A stretch of DNA of 64,000 bases from Myxococcota bacterium (GTDB lineage: Bacteria; Myxococcota_A; UBA9160; UBA4427), in NCBI GenBank assembly GCA_029243605.1, contig JAQWRT010000024.1, forward strand, positions 1 through 64,000, given 5' to 3'. How positions within the stretch are numbered: position 1 is the first letter of the stretch; each line of letters opens with the position of its first letter. Below the pieces are notes generated by a model. That model ran no database searches, had not been told where the DNA came from, and saw only the letters and a list, made by a program, of their open reading frames with translations. This document shows positions 44,998 through 53,807 of this stretch, one piece after another. A program made the translations under genes and the position numbers.

Positions 44998-46152
44998 CTA
45001 ATCTTCCAGATGAGTTGCCAGAGCTTCACCCACCCTATCCACCTCGATCAGGAAAGTATCGTGACCGTAGGGAGAGTCGAGTTCGACATAGGTGACGCGG
45101 TTCCCGGAGTCCTCGAGGAGATGGGCCAACTCGCGCTGCTGCCAGACGGGGAAGAGAATGTCGGATTGGACCCCGATCACGAGTGCCGGTGCCACGATGG
45201 ACTTCAGGTGGGGAAGATCGACGCCTTCGGGTGAAGCCCCAGAAGAATTCTCCTCATCGGCGATGTCGAAAAGGTCCATTGCCTTCGAAATATAGAGGTA
45301 GGAATTCGGATCGTATTGCAGGCAGAATTTATCACCCTGGTAAGCGAGATAGCGCTCTACCTGGAAATCCTCATGAAGACGAGGCACACCGTCCCTGGGA
45401 CGCTGGCGACCGAAGCGCTCCATCCATTCTGGACCGGATCGATAAGTCAATGTTCCCATCTCTCGAGCAACCCGCAGGCCGCGATGAGGAAAGCTCTTGC
45501 CGTAATAGCGACCTTCGTTCCAGTCAGGGTCAGCCATCACGGCTTGACGCTGAACGAAGCGCATGGCAATCGATTGAGGGTGGGAGCAAGCCGCTGCGGA
45601 GATGCTCACCACCCGGGCGACCCTCTCGGGCGCAAGGGCGGCCAACATCAGGGACTGCATTCCACCCAGTGACGCACCCACCGAGGCATGCAGGCAATCG
45701 ATCTCCAAGTGGTCGAGCAGAAGCAGTTGCGCCCGGACCATATCGCGCACGGTCAGGATGGGGAAATCCATGGCATAGGGACTGCCGGTGGCGGGATTCG
45801 TCGAGGACGGCCCCGTGCTCCCATAGCAGCCGCCGATCAGATTTGTGCAGATCACGAAATAGCGATTTGTGTCGATGGCCAACCCCGGCCCCACCACCTC
45901 TTCCCACCAGCCGGGGTGCTGGTTCCGAGGGTGGCTGCGCGCATGGGATGAAGCCGAGAGGCCCGTATGGAGCAGGATCGCGTTATCACGCCCGGGCGAG
46001 AGTTCGCCCCAGCTTTCCCACGCGACGTGGAGTTCGGGCAATACGCCGCCCCACTCGCAGGCAAAGGGCTCGGGAGAGTGAAGGGTCTCGTAGCCCGAAA
46101 CGACCTTTTCGTATTCGGGCTCGGGGCCGAGGGGAATCGATGTTCTTGTCAT
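44998..46152 (-). CDS. metX: Homoserine O-acyltransferase (MetX family)
   Basis: 384 residues, ATG 46152. Alpha/beta hydrolase fold with the nucleophile in ASVGASLGGMQSLML, the Asp in VQSDILFPVWQQ and the His in SPYGHDTFLIE. The N-terminal LLHTGLSASSHA, PGWWEEVVGPGLAIDT and CYGSTGPSSTNPATG are MetX hallmarks. It acylates homoserine (with acetyl-CoA or succinyl-CoA; the acyl donor cannot be decided by eye) for methionine synthesis. It is a single gene; metY or metB is not near. I saw no SAM riboswitch in the 112 bases before it. Confidence 0.93.
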   Translation of the reverse strand: MTRTSIPLGPEPEYEKVVSGYETLHSPEPFACEWGGVLPELHVAWESWGELSPGRDNAILLHTGLSASSHARSHPRNQHPGWWEEVVGPGLAIDTNRYFVICTNLIGGCYGSTGPSSTNPATGSPYAMDFPILTVRDMVRAQLLLLDHLEIDCLHASVGASLGGMQSLMLAALAPERVARVVSISAAACSHPQSIAMRFVQRQAVMADPDWNEGRYYGKSFPHRGLRVAREMGTLTYRSGPEWMERFGRQRPRDGVPRLHEDFQVERYLAYQGDKFCLQYDPNSYLYISKAMDLFDIADEENSSGASPEGVDLPHLKSIVAPALVIGVQSDILFPVWQQRELAHLLEDSGNRVTYVELDSPYGHDTFLIEVDRVGEALATHLED

Positions 46153-46264
46153 CCGATGACTCTATAGTTTCAGAGGCCCGAAGGCGATCCATAGGCAACT
46201 CTCAACGGACCAAGGCGCAGAGGCCTTCCGGCTCGGCTATTCTCTCCCCTCTGGGAGGAATTCG

Positions 46265-46864
46265 ATGACACTCAGCGAAATGATCCGATCGGGCTCGAAG
46301 ATTCAGGAGATCAGCGAGCATCTGAACGCCCTGACGCCCGACCGGCGGCGCAGCCAAACTCTGGAACTCGACGGTCAGTGCCAGAAACTTCTCTACGAAA
46401 TCTCCGGCGATGGTCCACGGGCCGGTCTGGAGCATTTCGTACCCGCCGGAATTTCCGAGGGTCGCGAGGTCATTCACACCGGACGAAACAGCCAACCGGC
46501 GTTTCGATATTTCGAAAAACGGTGGTGTCGCCCCGCCGGTCACCCTGAACAGCTATGGGGCTATAACGAAACTTCGGTTCGGCCGCTGATCGGCCCCGGC
46601 TATTTCGTCGCGCACCCGACCGCTGAATCTGGTTCCGACCCGCGTGGAGCTGTGGTCGTCGACTATTTCATGGAGCCCGAGGGGCCGGTTCCCGAGCACT
46701 GGCCACGGATAAAGCCGAATAGCAGCGGCCTGCAAATGTTCGTCTACAACAAGACGCGAGACTATATGAGACTGGTTTCCGAGCACGTTTCTATCGGTGT
46801 CGCCTACCGAATGGAGAAGCGAGTAATGGGCTATTTCGTCCTCTGCCGCGAGGACGAAGCTTAG
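46265..46864 (+). CDS. Conserved-looking hypothetical protein
   Basis: 199 residues, ATG 46265 with GGGAGGA upstream. No membrane segment and no motif I recognise. The composition is normal for a cytoplasmic enzyme, with a Trp/Tyr/Pro-rich middle (FEKRWCRPAGHPEQLWGYNE, GPGYFVAHPTA) and a regular C-terminal half (GAVVVDYFMEP, GLQMFVYNKTRDYMRLVSEH). It converges on the esterase gene with a 22-base gap. Confidence 0.6.
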   Translation: MTLSEMIRSGSKIQEISEHLNALTPDRRRSQTLELDGQCQKLLYEISGDGPRAGLEHFVPAGISEGREVIHTGRNSQPAFRYFEKRWCRPAGHPEQLWGYNETSVRPLIGPGYFVAHPTAESGSDPRGAVVVDYFMEPEGPVPEHWPRIKPNSSGLQMFVYNKTRDYMRLVSEHVSIGVAYRMEKRVMGYFVLCREDEA

Positions 46865-46886
46865 AGCCCCTTCTTTGCCAAGGCAT

Positions 46887-47588
46887 CTAGCCGGACTCTC
46901 TCCCGAAATACCAGTCGAGAGCCTCGCCCTGAAAACTTCCCGAGGGCCAATGACGCCCGCCCTCGTCCACCGAGAATTCCACCTCATACCCCGCCCGCTC
47001 GAGATTCTCGCGCATGGGCAGCGCGACCTGGTCGAACGAAAAGAGTTCGTCAGCCGTCCCGTACTCGAGATAAAAGCGCGTTCGCTTCTCTTGGTTTCCA
47101 ACGGCGCTCCGGTCCATCATGGCAAAACCCGCCGCCCAACACAGCGCGGCGTCGAAAAACCCGGGATTCGATAGCACCAGGGACAATGCGTAGCTGGCGC
47201 CGTCGGAGTACCCCATCAGGACCTGCCGAGTTCCATCGATGGGGTAGCGCCGAAAGATAAGATCCCACGCGTACTCGAGAAATTCGAGATCGGGCTGGCC
47301 ATCCCCACCCGCGATCAAATCCCAGGTGGGTTCTCGGGATCGGGGGACAAGGAAAAATGCCTGGCGCGCCTCGGGTGCGCCTTGGCATGCCTTTACGAGC
47401 CATTCGTCCTGTCGACCAGCCCCATGAAAGACCGTGATCAACGGGTATTGGATCTCCGGGTCCACCGTGGGGGGCGTAAGCAGTACGGCCTGGGAATCGC
47501 CTGATTCCACCTTGACTAAACCCGTGGGCGAGGCCTCTGCCCGGATCTCCATGGGAGAATGCGTAAGGCGGAGCGTCATGCGATCCAT
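46887..47588 (-). CDS. Alpha/beta-hydrolase, esterase-like
   Basis: 233 residues from ATG 47588 (ATG 47579 is equally possible); longer frames would run into the divergent SDR gene. The fold shows TVFHGAGRQDEWL (oxyanion loop), the nucleophile elbow MGYSDGASYALSL, LEYGTADELFSF (acid) and DEGGRHWPSGSF (His). It resembles the phospholipase/carboxylesterase and poly-hydroxybutyrate-esterase-like group. No signal peptide is seen, so a cytoplasmic esterase is likely. The 91-base space to the SDR start must contain both promoters. Confidence 0.82.
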   Translation of the reverse strand: MDRMTLRLTHSPMEIRAEASPTGLVKVESGDSQAVLLTPPTVDPEIQYPLITVFHGAGRQDEWLVKACQGAPEARQAFFLVPRSREPTWDLIAGGDGQPDLEFLEYAWDLIFRRYPIDGTRQVLMGYSDGASYALSLVLSNPGFFDAALCWAAGFAMMDRSAVGNQEKRTRFYLEYGTADELFSFDQVALPMRENLERAGYEVEFSVDEGGRHWPSGSFQGEALDWYFGRESG

Positions 47589-47679
47589 GGCGTTAGGATA
47601 CTGCCCTCGTCGAAGAGCAGCACGTGTGAATTCCGGCCAACTATTAATCTCGGCATCGAGACCAAGAGGAGAAAAATCC

Positions 47680-48450
47680 ATGGGAGGAGGCAGGCTTGAG
47701 GGAAAAGTCGCGATCATCACCGGTGCCGCGCGCGGCCAGGGCGAGTGCGAGGCTCGGCTCTTCGTCGAAGAAGGGGCCCACGTTGTGCTTGGAGACGTGC
47801 TCGACGCTGAAGGCTCTGCCGTAGCCGAAGACCTTGGGGAGAAAGCCGTCTACGTACACCTGGATGTCCGAAGCGAGGAAGACTGGGCCGCGGCGGTCAC
47901 CGCCGCGAGCCAACTCGGCCCCCTCAACGTTTTGGTCAACAACGCCGCCGTCACGCACTTCGCCTCTCTCAAGGAAACGACCCTCGAGGACTACAACCGA
48001 GTGATCGGAATCAACCAGGTGGGCACCTTCCTCGGCTTGCGATCGGTCTTCGACCCGATGAAGGAAGCTGGGGGCGGCTCCATCGTCAATGTTTCCTCCA
48101 TTGACGGACTCAAGGCCAAGAACGGGTTGGTCGCCTACGCGAGCAGTAAGTGGGCGATCCGCGGGCTCACCAAGGTTGCCGCCATCGAATTTGGTCGCCA
48201 CAACATTCGGGTCAATTCTCTACACCCGGGCGGAGTCGACACTGTCATGGGCAACCCAACCGGTTCGGAAGACATCGACCTCTTCTATAAAAATCAGCCG
48301 ATCCCTCGCTGCGGAAAACCCATTGATATCGCCCGCCTCGCACTCTTCATGGCTTCGGATGAGTGTTCCTACAGCACCGGATCCGAGTTCATCGCAGACG
48401 GCGGCTGGAATGTCGGAGAATTTCTCCCCTACCTGCCGAGTTCTACTTGA
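47680..48450 (+). CDS. Short-chain dehydrogenase/reductase
   Basis: 256 residues, ATG 47680 with AGAGGAG upstream. Classical SDR: the nucleotide-binding Gly motif is ITGAARGQGE, NNAAVT follows, and the catalytic Ser, Tyr and Lys are in VNVSSIDG and YASSKWAIRGL. LHPGGVDTVM and IADGGWNVGEF complete it. The opening TGAARGQG..E..LF and the ending are typical of 3-alpha-(or 20-beta-) hydroxysteroid dehydrogenase-like SDRs, consistent with steroid- or lipid-type substrates, but the substrate is not proven. It converges on the TetR gene with an 8-base overlap. Confidence 0.92.
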   Translation: MGGGRLEGKVAIITGAARGQGECEARLFVEEGAHVVLGDVLDAEGSAVAEDLGEKAVYVHLDVRSEEDWAAAVTAASQLGPLNVLVNNAAVTHFASLKETTLEDYNRVIGINQVGTFLGLRSVFDPMKEAGGGSIVNVSSIDGLKAKNGLVAYASSKWAIRGLTKVAAIEFGRHNIRVNSLHPGGVDTVMGNPTGSEDIDLFYKNQPIPRCGKPIDIARLALFMASDECSYSTGSEFIADGGWNVGEFLPYLPSST

Positions 48451-49120
48451 TCTCGTAACGTACGGAGATCCCCTCGATGATATTGTCCACGACTCCCTGG
48501 TAAATCTCTTCGATATCGGGACAAGGCTTTCCTCGCAGGCCCTGCAATTCGGGCACGACAGCCTCATCGATCTCGGACAGATCGTTCTGCAATTCCTCCC
48601 AGCCAGCCAAGAGTGACTGTTGGGAAGCCCGGTGCAGGTCGGAGCGACGGATGAAGTTCTGGAACATGATCCAGACTTCAATGCACTCCTCGGGGCCCAG
48701 ACCCGCCCGCCGAAAAACTTCCATAAAACCATCGAAGCGCTCGAGCATGGCACGGTTGCTCTTCCCTCCAACACGAAAAATGGAGAGCCCGTTGAGGGGA
48801 AGCCCGCGGGCAAAGGCGTAGTCATTCACCTTCAGGAAACCCCTGTAGCCGAGCAGGATCGAGCGAAGGTACTCACGCCAGGGCAAGTTCCGGTCCGCCA
48901 TAGGTACGGTGCGGTTGACTTCCTCTATCATGGCCGAGGCGATGGATTGCTTGTTGGGGAAGTAGTGGTAGAGGGATTGGGGAGAGACATCCAGCGAATC
49001 CGCCAAGCGCCCGAGGCTGAACTCCTCAGCGGGAATTTTCAAAGCCTCGCGAACGATGGACTCGCGGGTCAAGCTTCCAGGTCGACCCCGGCCAGCCCCT
49101 TTTTCCGATTCCTGACTCAA
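48443..49120 (-). CDS. TetR-family transcriptional regulator
   Basis: 225 residues, ATG 49120. The N-terminal helix-turn-helix is ESIVREALKI followed by FSLGRLADSLDVSPQSLYHYFPNK, the TetR signature. The ligand domain (about 75-220) is all-helical and Arg/Leu rich with no recognisable subfamily. TetR genes usually control a neighbour; here the candidates are the divergent enoyl-CoA hydratase operon (across 298 bases that show no obvious operator) and the SDR that it overlaps convergently. Confidence 0.9.
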   Translation of the reverse strand: MSQESEKGAGRGRPGSLTRESIVREALKIPAEEFSLGRLADSLDVSPQSLYHYFPNKQSIASAMIEEVNRTVPMADRNLPWREYLRSILLGYRGFLKVNDYAFARGLPLNGLSIFRVGGKSNRAMLERFDGFMEVFRRAGLGPEECIEVWIMFQNFIRRSDLHRASQQSLLAGWEELQNDLSEIDEAVVPELQGLRGKPCPDIEEIYQGVVDNIIEGISVRYEIK

Positions 49121-49418
49121 TAAAGTCCCCAGGGGAAGGCTGGGCAGGTCTGCGGGTCCGTAGGCCCCGGCTCGCCAAAGCCAGCATCTTCAAATATTTG
49201 TGGGCTCAACCTGCCCATGCACCCGCTAGGGTAACGTCAGAGTACAGTTCCAACAGCGAGGCTGATTTTTCTAATCCAATCAAATAAATAGCTCAGCGTC
49301 AACTACAAGGGTTTCTCGACTCCTCCGAGACCGAATTCGCCGGGTTCGCAGCCGGGAGCACGGGATACACTCATCCCGAGGCTTCGGACCTGCCGCCTCC
49401 GGGGGAAGGAAGGCCATC

Positions 49419-50069
49419 ATGGCAAAGTTCACCCTCCTGGAAATATCCGGCCACGTCGCCACCCTGACCTTGAATCGCCCGGCGAAACGCAACGCCCTGA
49501 GCCGCGAACTCAGGCGCGAAATTGTCGACGGGCTAGAGCGTTGCGAGGGGGACGAAAGCATCCAATGCGTCATCCTGGCGGCCCAGGGCCCCGCTTTCTG
49601 CGCGGGATTCGATCGCTCGGAACTCGCCTCGGGGGCCATGGAAGCGGTCTTTGAGGAGTCCCGGGAATATCACCGAAAAGTGTATACCTTTCCCAAGCCC
49701 CTGATTGCCGCGATCAGCGGGGCTGCCCTGGGCGGGGGCTGCGACCTCGCTGCCCTCTGCGATGTCCGCATCGCGACGCCTTCGGCGGTCTTCGGTCAAC
49801 CCCAGGTCCGCTTCGGGGCCGCCGCGGCCTATGGGCTGATGCGACAAATCGTCCCAGAAGGCACCGCCCGCGAAATGTGTCTCACCGGAAGAACCTATAG
49901 CGCCGAGGAAGCCCTTCAGTGCGGACTCGTCAGTGTCCTTTGCTCCAACGAAGACCTCTCCGAGAGAGTCTCTGCCACGGCCACCGCCATCGCCTCCCTC
50001 CCGAAGCCTATGGCCAAGGCGATCAAACGAGAATTCCTCAAAGCACAGCCTATTCTCTTTCAAGACTGA
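49419..50069 (+). CDS. Enoyl-CoA hydratase/isomerase-like (crotonase) protein
   Basis: 216 residues, ATG 49419. Crotonase motifs are present: VATLTLNRPAKRNALSREL, the oxyanion loops GPAFCAGFD and AISGAALGGGCDLAALCDVRIA, and FGQPQVRFGAAAAYG. Of the two catalytic Glu residues in the mitochondrial hydratase, the first is Gln here (QPQV where QPE is usual); the second is kept (REMCLTGR). The protein stops about 40 residues short of normal, losing the C-terminal trimerisation helices. It may have a different reaction, or be on the way to decay. It is the first of a run of four catabolic genes. Confidence 0.85.
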   Translation: MAKFTLLEISGHVATLTLNRPAKRNALSRELRREIVDGLERCEGDESIQCVILAAQGPAFCAGFDRSELASGAMEAVFEESREYHRKVYTFPKPLIAAISGAALGGGCDLAALCDVRIATPSAVFGQPQVRFGAAAAYGLMRQIVPEGTAREMCLTGRTYSAEEALQCGLVSVLCSNEDLSERVSATATAIASLPKPMAKAIKREFLKAQPILFQD

Positions 50070-50101
50070 CCGCGCAAAAGCGCCTCTAAGGAGCAAGTCC
50101 A

Positions 50102-50470
50102 ATGAACAACGAGACAATCATTCGCGATTTCATCGCTGCATGGTCGCGGCTCGACCCGGCCGAACTGGGATCTTATTTCTGCGATGAGGGCGTCTATTAC
50201 AATATGCCAGCGAGCCCGGTCACCGGGCGCGAAAACATCGAGAAGATGATCGCAGGCTTCATTGTCTCTTGGACTGAGACCGAGTGGGATGTTGTCAACC
50301 TGGTCTCATCAGGAGAAATCGTCATCGCTGAGCGCCTCGACCGGACGAAGGCCAAGGGGGGCAAAGGGGTCGACCTCCCCTGTGCGGGAGTCTTCGAGAT
50401 GGAAGACGGCAAGATCAAGATCTGGCGGGACTATTTCGACATGGCGACCTATGCCCGGGGAATGAGCTGA
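50102..50470 (+). CDS. Limonene-1,2-epoxide-hydrolase-like (SnoaL fold) protein
   Basis: 122 residues, ATG 50102. The small cone-shaped fold has the limonene-epoxide-hydrolase triad: Arg78 and Asp80 in AERLDR, and Asp110 in WRDYFD. MNNETIIRDFIAAWSRLDPAE-type N-terminus and GRENIEKMIAGF are normal for the family. Members hydrolyse epoxides or act on related hydrophobic rings. A steroid or terpenoid-like substrate would fit the neighbours (crotonase, MaoC pair), but this is inference. Confidence 0.85.
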   Translation: MNNETIIRDFIAAWSRLDPAELGSYFCDEGVYYNMPASPVTGRENIEKMIAGFIVSWTETEWDVVNLVSSGEIVIAERLDRTKAKGGKGVDLPCAGVFEMEDGKIKIWRDYFDMATYARGMS

Positions 50471-50569
50471 GCCTCCCTGGCAATCCCGGGACGAAACACC
50501 CGGTCCGATACGGACCTCGCGACCGGGGAAAGAGGCGTGTAGACTGGCCGACTCGGATTGGGAGGAAAA

Positions 50570-51061
50570 ATGGCAGACAACATCGAAATCACTGAAGAGT
50601 TCAAGGCCGTGGTCGGAGTCCAGTCCGAGCCATGGACCCACGAGGTCACCACAACGAGCGTGCGCGCCTTCGCTCGCGGCGTCGGATATACCGATCCAGT
50701 CTACTTCGACGAGGACGCAGCCAAGGCCGCGGGTTACCGCTCCCTGCCCTGCCCGCCGTCTTACCTCGGAACGCCCATCTTCATTCCGGGCAAGAGCAAC
50801 GATACCTTCAGCGGGCCGAAGAACACTGGCCCGAGCCTCAACCATGGCCTGAAGAATGTCCTCGATGGCGGAACCGAAACAGAGTATTTCGATGATATCT
50901 GCGCCGGTGACATCCTGACCGTCACCTCCTGCTGCGCCGACCTCAGCATCCGGGAAAGCAAGACCACCGGGCAGATGCTGATCGTGACGAGCGAGTCGAC
51001 CTATACGAACCAGCAGGGCAAGGTCGTCGCCAAGCAGCGCGGACAGGGTCTCTTCTACTAA
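50570..51061 (+). CDS. MaoC-like hot-dog protein, FAS1-type dehydratase subunit
   Basis: 163 residues, ATG 50570 with GGAGG. It is the N-terminal-type MaoC dehydratase (FAS1-like): an opening VGVQSEPWTHEVTTTSVRAFARGVG, YTDPVYFDEDAAKAAGYRSLPCPPSY, and the helix-strand core NVLDGGTETEYFDDICAGD. It lacks the catalytic D-x4-H motif found in its downstream partner. Together the two would make a heteromeric enoyl-CoA hydratase, as in the ChsH1/ChsH2 pair of steroid side-chain catabolism. Confidence 0.87.
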   Translation: MADNIEITEEFKAVVGVQSEPWTHEVTTTSVRAFARGVGYTDPVYFDEDAAKAAGYRSLPCPPSYLGTPIFIPGKSNDTFSGPKNTGPSLNHGLKNVLDGGTETEYFDDICAGDILTVTSCCADLSIRESKTTGQMLIVTSESTYTNQQGKVVAKQRGQGLFY

Positions 51062-51093
51062 TTTCACCTACTCATTTAACCCGGTCTCCCTCG

Positions 51094-51115
51094 GATTCTC
51101 GCTTGATCGAGAATC
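51094..51115. repeat. 8-bp hairpin between the two hot-dog genes
   Basis: GATTCTCG (51094-51101) and CGAGAATC (51108-51115) pair across a six-base loop. There is no T run right after it. It may lower or balance expression of the second subunit. Confidence 0.5.
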
Positions 51116-51169
51116 CCGGCTCATCGGAAAAATTCTTTCTCTAAATTTTACAATGACCAGGAGAACTCC

Positions 51170-51589
51170 ATGCCCCTCGACTGGAACTCGTTCGATGAAG
51201 GCAGCAGCCTGCCCGAGCTCACCAAGAACCCGGGAGTCAGCCAGCTCGTCAAATACGCAGCGGGCGGCGGAGACTTCAACCCACTCCACCACGATTTCGC
51301 TTTTCCCCAAAGCAAGGCCCTCGGCTCGATCATCGTCCACGGTCGCTTTAAATACGCAGCCCTGGGTGAGCTTGTTTCCAACTGGCTCGACCACGGAGGC
51401 CGCATTCGAAGCCTTTCGTGCCAGTATCGAGGGATGGATCTTCCGGATCAGCCCATGACCCTCGGCGGCGTGGTCAAGCGCAAGTGGGAAGAGAACGGGG
51501 AAAAACTCGCCGAGGTCGAACTTTTCGTCAAAAATGCAGCGGGCAAAAACACAACCCCGGGCGGAGCTGTCGTCGTCCTGAAGGACTAG
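51170..51589 (+). CDS. MaoC-like hot-dog dehydratase with catalytic motif
   Basis: 139 residues, ATG 51170 with AGGAG upstream. The hydratase-2 motif is complete: YAAGGGDFNPLHHD gives catalytic Asp35 and His40, followed by IIVHGRFKYA. RIRSLSCQYRGMDLPDQPMTLGG-type residues (79-101) match the MaoC core. It adds water to the double bond of a 2-enoyl-CoA, probably in complex with the FAS1-like partner 109 bases upstream. Confidence 0.9.
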   Translation: MPLDWNSFDEGSSLPELTKNPGVSQLVKYAAGGGDFNPLHHDFAFPQSKALGSIIVHGRFKYAALGELVSNWLDHGGRIRSLSCQYRGMDLPDQPMTLGGVVKRKWEENGEKLAEVELFVKNAAGKNTTPGGAVVVLKD

Positions 51590-51648
51590 GGAACGACCAG
51601 CACGCCTCCTCTCATCGTCTGAAGCCGCAAGGTTGTCGGGACGACAAG

Positions 51649-52857
51649 CTAGTGTCGCGTAATTCCCGGGGCAGAGGGTTTGGCGCCCACCAGACTTGTC
51701 ACCGCATCCTGGATTCCGTCCAGGCTGAGTGAGAACATCGGGAAGATCTCGCCGATCACCCGGGTGGTGCGGGTGTATTCCCAATCCGATGCGGGGTCCG
51801 GGTTCAACCAGGCCACCCGATTGAAGTGGCGGCGAATGCGCATGAGCCAGTCGATTCCCCGGCTCTCCGATTCGTAGCGGGGGTTGATATTTCCTCTCGG
51901 ATTCATGAGCTCTGCGGGATGCATCGCTGCATCTCCTACGAACAACACCTTCCAGCGCTCATCGAATCGCCGCAGGAGATCACCCGTCGGAATCGCGTCC
52001 TTGACGTAGAGATCCGTCGTGGTGCCCAACCGCTCGTATACGCAGTTATGAAAATAGTACGGCTTAAAATCCCGAAGCCCGCGCTCCTCGTGTAAAGCGG
52101 TCAGCAAGCGACTCACGGGCTCGTAGTAGGGCTCCATGGTGCCGCCCACGTCCATCAGCAAGAGAAGGCGTACATTGTTCCGCCTCTCGGAGCGGTAGAC
52201 GAATTCGATCTCACCCGCATTCCGGCACGTTTCATCTACGGTCTCGTCGAGGTCCAATTGATCGTCTGGGCCCTCTCGGGTCAGGTGTCGTAGTCGTTTA
52301 AGAGCCAGCCGTACGTTACGAATATCGAGGGTATGGTCCGTCCGATACTCCTCGAAACGGCGATCCTCTGCGACCTTCATCGCCGACCGGTTCTTCGACT
52401 CGCCTCCCACCCGAATGCCCGTCGGGTGTTGGCCCCCATTACCGAAAGGCGAATGCCCCCCGGTGCCGACCCAGCGACCGCCCCCGTCGTGGCGCTCGTC
52501 CTGCTCATCAAGGGTCTCGAGGTAGCGCCGCATCAGCTCGTCCGCATCGAGCTCCTCAATCATCTTCCGCTGCTCTTCGGTGAGACCTTCGAAGTTCTTG
52601 GGATCGCTCAACCAGTCGCTGAGCTCATCGCTAGCGCTCAGCTCCCCTTCGACGCCCTGAAAAACTCGAGCGAAGACGCGATCGAAGGCATCGTAATAGG
52701 TCTCGCTTTTGATCAGCGTGGCCTTGGCGATATTGTAGAAGGCCATGAGGTTGGAATCATGCAAACCCTTCTCCAGGCTCGTCATGAACATCTGCCATTC
52801 CTGAACTGCCACAGGAACGCCTTCATCACGCAGGCCATAGAAGAGATCAAGAAACAT
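51649..52857 (-). CDS. VWA domain protein, CoxE-like
   Basis: 402 residues, ATG 52857. It belongs to the CoxE-like group that works with MoxR ATPases. The N-terminal half is helical (YGLRDEGVPVAVQEWQMFM, the motif of this family), then a Gly-rich linker (GGGRWVGTGGHSPFGNGGQHP, residues about 125-150). The von Willebrand A domain starts at RNNVRLLLLMDVGGTM, a MIDAS of the form DxGxT rather than DxSxS, and includes FHNCVYERLGTT and LFVGDAAMHPAEL. It probably receives the conformational work of the MoxR ATPase encoded 14 bases upstream in the same operon. Confidence 0.9.
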   Translation of the reverse strand: MFLDLFYGLRDEGVPVAVQEWQMFMTSLEKGLHDSNLMAFYNIAKATLIKSETYYDAFDRVFARVFQGVEGELSASDELSDWLSDPKNFEGLTEEQRKMIEELDADELMRRYLETLDEQDERHDGGGRWVGTGGHSPFGNGGQHPTGIRVGGESKNRSAMKVAEDRRFEEYRTDHTLDIRNVRLALKRLRHLTREGPDDQLDLDETVDETCRNAGEIEFVYRSERRNNVRLLLLMDVGGTMEPYYEPVSRLLTALHEERGLRDFKPYYFHNCVYERLGTTTDLYVKDAIPTGDLLRRFDERWKVLFVGDAAMHPAELMNPRGNINPRYESESRGIDWLMRIRRHFNRVAWLNPDPASDWEYTRTTRVIGEIFPMFSLSLDGIQDAVTSLVGAKPSAPGITRH

Positions 52858-52871
52858 GAATCTGCCTCGAG

Positions 52872-53753
52872 CTATTGGTTGAAGCGCGGGCCCAGGTCAC
52901 TCCAGTCCGAGGGCATATCGCCACCACGCTCCTCGAAATCTGCCAGAGCTGCGGTGTCCTGCTCATTCTTGAGCAAGGAACCCAGGAAGGGAATATGGCT
53001 CTCGAGTTGGTCCTGACTAATCCCCGAACGCAATAGCGCGGCGATCCAGTCGATCAACTCGGAGGTCGAGGGCTTCTTTCGAAGGTCCGGCTGGCCCCTG
53101 AGCCAATAAAATTTGATCAATACCTGGTCGAGAAGAGACGTGTCGACGTTCGGGTGATGCACATCGACGATCTTCCGCATCATCTCGGGTTCGGGGAACT
53201 CGATAAAATGGAAGACACATCGGCGTAGAAACGCGTCCGGGAGTTCCTTCTCGTTATTCGACGTAATAATGACCAGAGGCCTTTCCTTTGCGACCACCTC
53301 GTCACTGGTCTCCATGACCGTAAAGCGCATCTCATCCAGTTCCCGAAGAATATCATTGGGGAACTCGAGGTCCGCTTTGTCCACCTCGTCGATCAGGAGA
53401 AGCTGGCGCTTGGGCGCGCTAAAAACTCTGCCCACAGGGCCGAGCTTGATATAGCTGCGAATGTCGCCAACATCGCCCTCGCCGAACCGAGCGTCGTTCA
53501 GGCGCTGGAGCGTATCGTAGACATAGAGGCCTTCCATCGCCTTGCTTGTCGACTTGATATGCCATGACTCCATCTCCAGCCCCAGCCCTTCGGCCACGTG
53601 CCTGGCGAGCAAAGTCTTCCCTGTGCCCGGCTCCCCTTTGACGAGAAGCGGACGCTCCAGGGCGATGGCGCAATTCACGGCCTCTACCAGGGACCGTGAG
53701 ACGATGTAGCCCTTGGTTCCCGTGAATCGGTAAAAATCACTTTCTTCAGACAT
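52872..53753 (-). CDS. MoxR-family AAA ATPase
   Basis: 293 residues, ATG 53753. Walker A is VKGEPGTGKTLLAR, Walker B LLIDEVDKADLEF, sensor 1 ITSNNEKELPDAFLRRC, with an arginine finger and the MoxR helical lid (PSTSELIDWIAALL). MoxR proteins act as chaperones that help insert metals or mature partners, usually together with VWA proteins. The client is not clear here; it is co-transcribed with the VWA gene downstream and an unknown gene upstream. Confidence 0.94.
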   Translation of the reverse strand: MSEESDFYRFTGTKGYIVSRSLVEAVNCAIALERPLLVKGEPGTGKTLLARHVAEGLGLEMESWHIKSTSKAMEGLYVYDTLQRLNDARFGEGDVGDIRSYIKLGPVGRVFSAPKRQLLLIDEVDKADLEFPNDILRELDEMRFTVMETSDEVVAKERPLVIITSNNEKELPDAFLRRCVFHFIEFPEPEMMRKIVDVHHPNVDTSLLDQVLIKFYWLRGQPDLRKKPSTSELIDWIAALLRSGISQDQLESHIPFLGSLLKNEQDTAALADFEERGGDMPSDWSDLGPRFNQ

Positions 53754-53807
53754 GTTCCCTCTCTCGCTAGATTCCTGTGGATCGGCGTCTCCGGCCCTGA
53801 ACCTCTC

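Noticed and set aside
46153..46264. SAM riboswitch before metX
   Set aside because: The space is short and shows none of the conserved SAM-riboswitch helices or core bases.
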